From Streptomyces sp. CC208A (GTDB lineage: Bacteria; Actinomycetota; Actinomycetes; Streptomycetales; Streptomycetaceae): a stretch of DNA of 64,000 nucleotides. The notes beneath the pieces were generated by a model. That model was not told where the DNA came from. It made no database searches and was given only the letters and a program-made list of their open reading frames with translations. Where the stretch lies: positions 1 to 64,000 of the forward strand of contig NZ_JASCXN010000027.1 of NCBI RefSeq assembly GCF_030010625.1, read 5' to 3'. Of the stretch, positions 63,648 to 64,000 are shown in pieces (position 1 is the stretch's first letter; each line of letters begins with the position of its first letter). Both the position numbers and the translations under genes were made by a program.

Positions 63648-64000
63648 ATGGAGGAGCTGGATCGTCAGATCGTCGAGTTGCTCGTCAAGGACGGGCGCAT
63701 GAGCTACACCGACCTGGGCAAGGCCACCGGCCTGTCCACCTCGGCCGTGCATCAGCGCGTCCGCCGCCTGGAGCAGCGCGGTGTCATCCGCGGCTATGCC
63801 GCCGTCGTCGACCCCGAGGCGGTGGGCCTCCCGCTCACCGCCTTCATCTCGGTCAAACCCTTCGACCCCAGTGCCCCCGACGACACCCCCGACCGGCTCG
63901 CCGACATCCCCGAGATCGAGGCCTGTCACAGCGTCGCCGGCGACGAGAACTACATCCTCAAGGTCCGCGTCGCCACCCCCCTGGAGCTGGAGCACCTGCT
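63648..64000 (+). CDS. Lrp/AsnC-family regulator (3' end outside window)
   Basis: The visible 117 codons start MEELDRQIVELLVKDGRMSYTDLG and hold the winged helix-turn-helix (LGKATGLSTSAVHQRVRRLEQRGVIRGY) and the first part of the RAM domain (VDPEAVGLPLTAFISVKPF, ACHSVAGDENYILKVRV). TAGGGT (63636-63641) is a likely -10 ending 6 bases before the ATG, so the transcript is probably leaderless. A GCGCAA box at 63631 overlaps it. The target genes are not known. Confidence 0.93.
   Translation, partial: MEELDRQIVELLVKDGRMSYTDLGKATGLSTSAVHQRVRRLEQRGVIRGYAAVVDPEAVGLPLTAFISVKPFDPSAPDDTPDRLADIPEIEACHSVAGDENYILKVRVATPLELEHL

Overview
The window is 64 kb of very GC-rich chromosomal DNA from a Streptomyces. 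It holds a developmental regulator with the BldD cyclic-di-GMP signature, an sIHF-type histone-like protein, a DasR-like chitinase promoter, many GTG/TTG starts, ATGA/GTGA stop-start overlaps and apparently leaderless genes. The gene order is that of the conserved streptomycete chromosome core. No tRNA, rRNA, CRISPR array, insertion sequence or prophage was seen.

Layout. 1-5.8 kb: the shikimate run aroC(partial)-aroK-aroB-aroQ, a proline-rich P-loop protein, an M24 peptidase-like gene with altered metal ligands, efp and nusB. 5.9-6.5 kb: bldD on the minus strand behind its own palindrome. 6.6-16.7 kb: the complete pyrimidine operon pyrR-pyrB-pyrC-(PH-like membrane protein)-carA-carB-pyrD-pyrF, headed by a PyrR-binding RNA loop that takes in the pyrR ribosome binding site. 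16.9-27.7 kb: housekeeping genes sihF, gmk, rpoZ, coaBC, metK, priA (helicase motifs lost), fmt, rsmB and rpe, with two small minus-strand genes.

27.8-34.5 kb is more variable. It holds a SorC-type regulator, a short tandem repeat, a lipoprotein RNase Sa/barnase-like enzyme overlapping a barstar inhibitor, a chimeric ORF (DUF998-like membrane start fused to a headless glucose-1-phosphate thymidylyltransferase), a GuaB1-type GMP reductase/IMP dehydrogenase, a probably frameshifted membrane protein, an SGNH hydrolase and five exact-period 22-bp tandem repeats. 34.5-39.3 kb looks like a lysine-use module: cationic amino-acid permease, Lrp/AsnC regulator, 5-aminovaleramide amidohydrolase (davA) and lysine 2-monooxygenase (davB). 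The permease and davA promoters each carry three GCGCAA-type boxes at nearly identical positions upstream of the predicted transcription start.

39.3-46.7 kb: a DUF5995 protein, an NCS2 uracil/xanthine permease, an MFS transporter divergent from a ROK regulator with a shared inverted repeat, and a secreted GH18 chitinase. 46.8-52.4 kb: an FMN riboswitch and the riboflavin operon ribD-ribE-ribM-ribBA-ribH, then hisE-hisG. 52.4-64 kb: a PH-domain membrane protein, a structured leader followed by two CorC/HlyC-type membrane proteins, an orphan EccA/CbbX-like AAA ATPase, a nucleoside-kinase-like protein, a Tat-exported C39-like peptidase, three proteins of unclear role, a phosphotransferase and the start of a second Lrp/AsnC regulator, which is cut by the window end.
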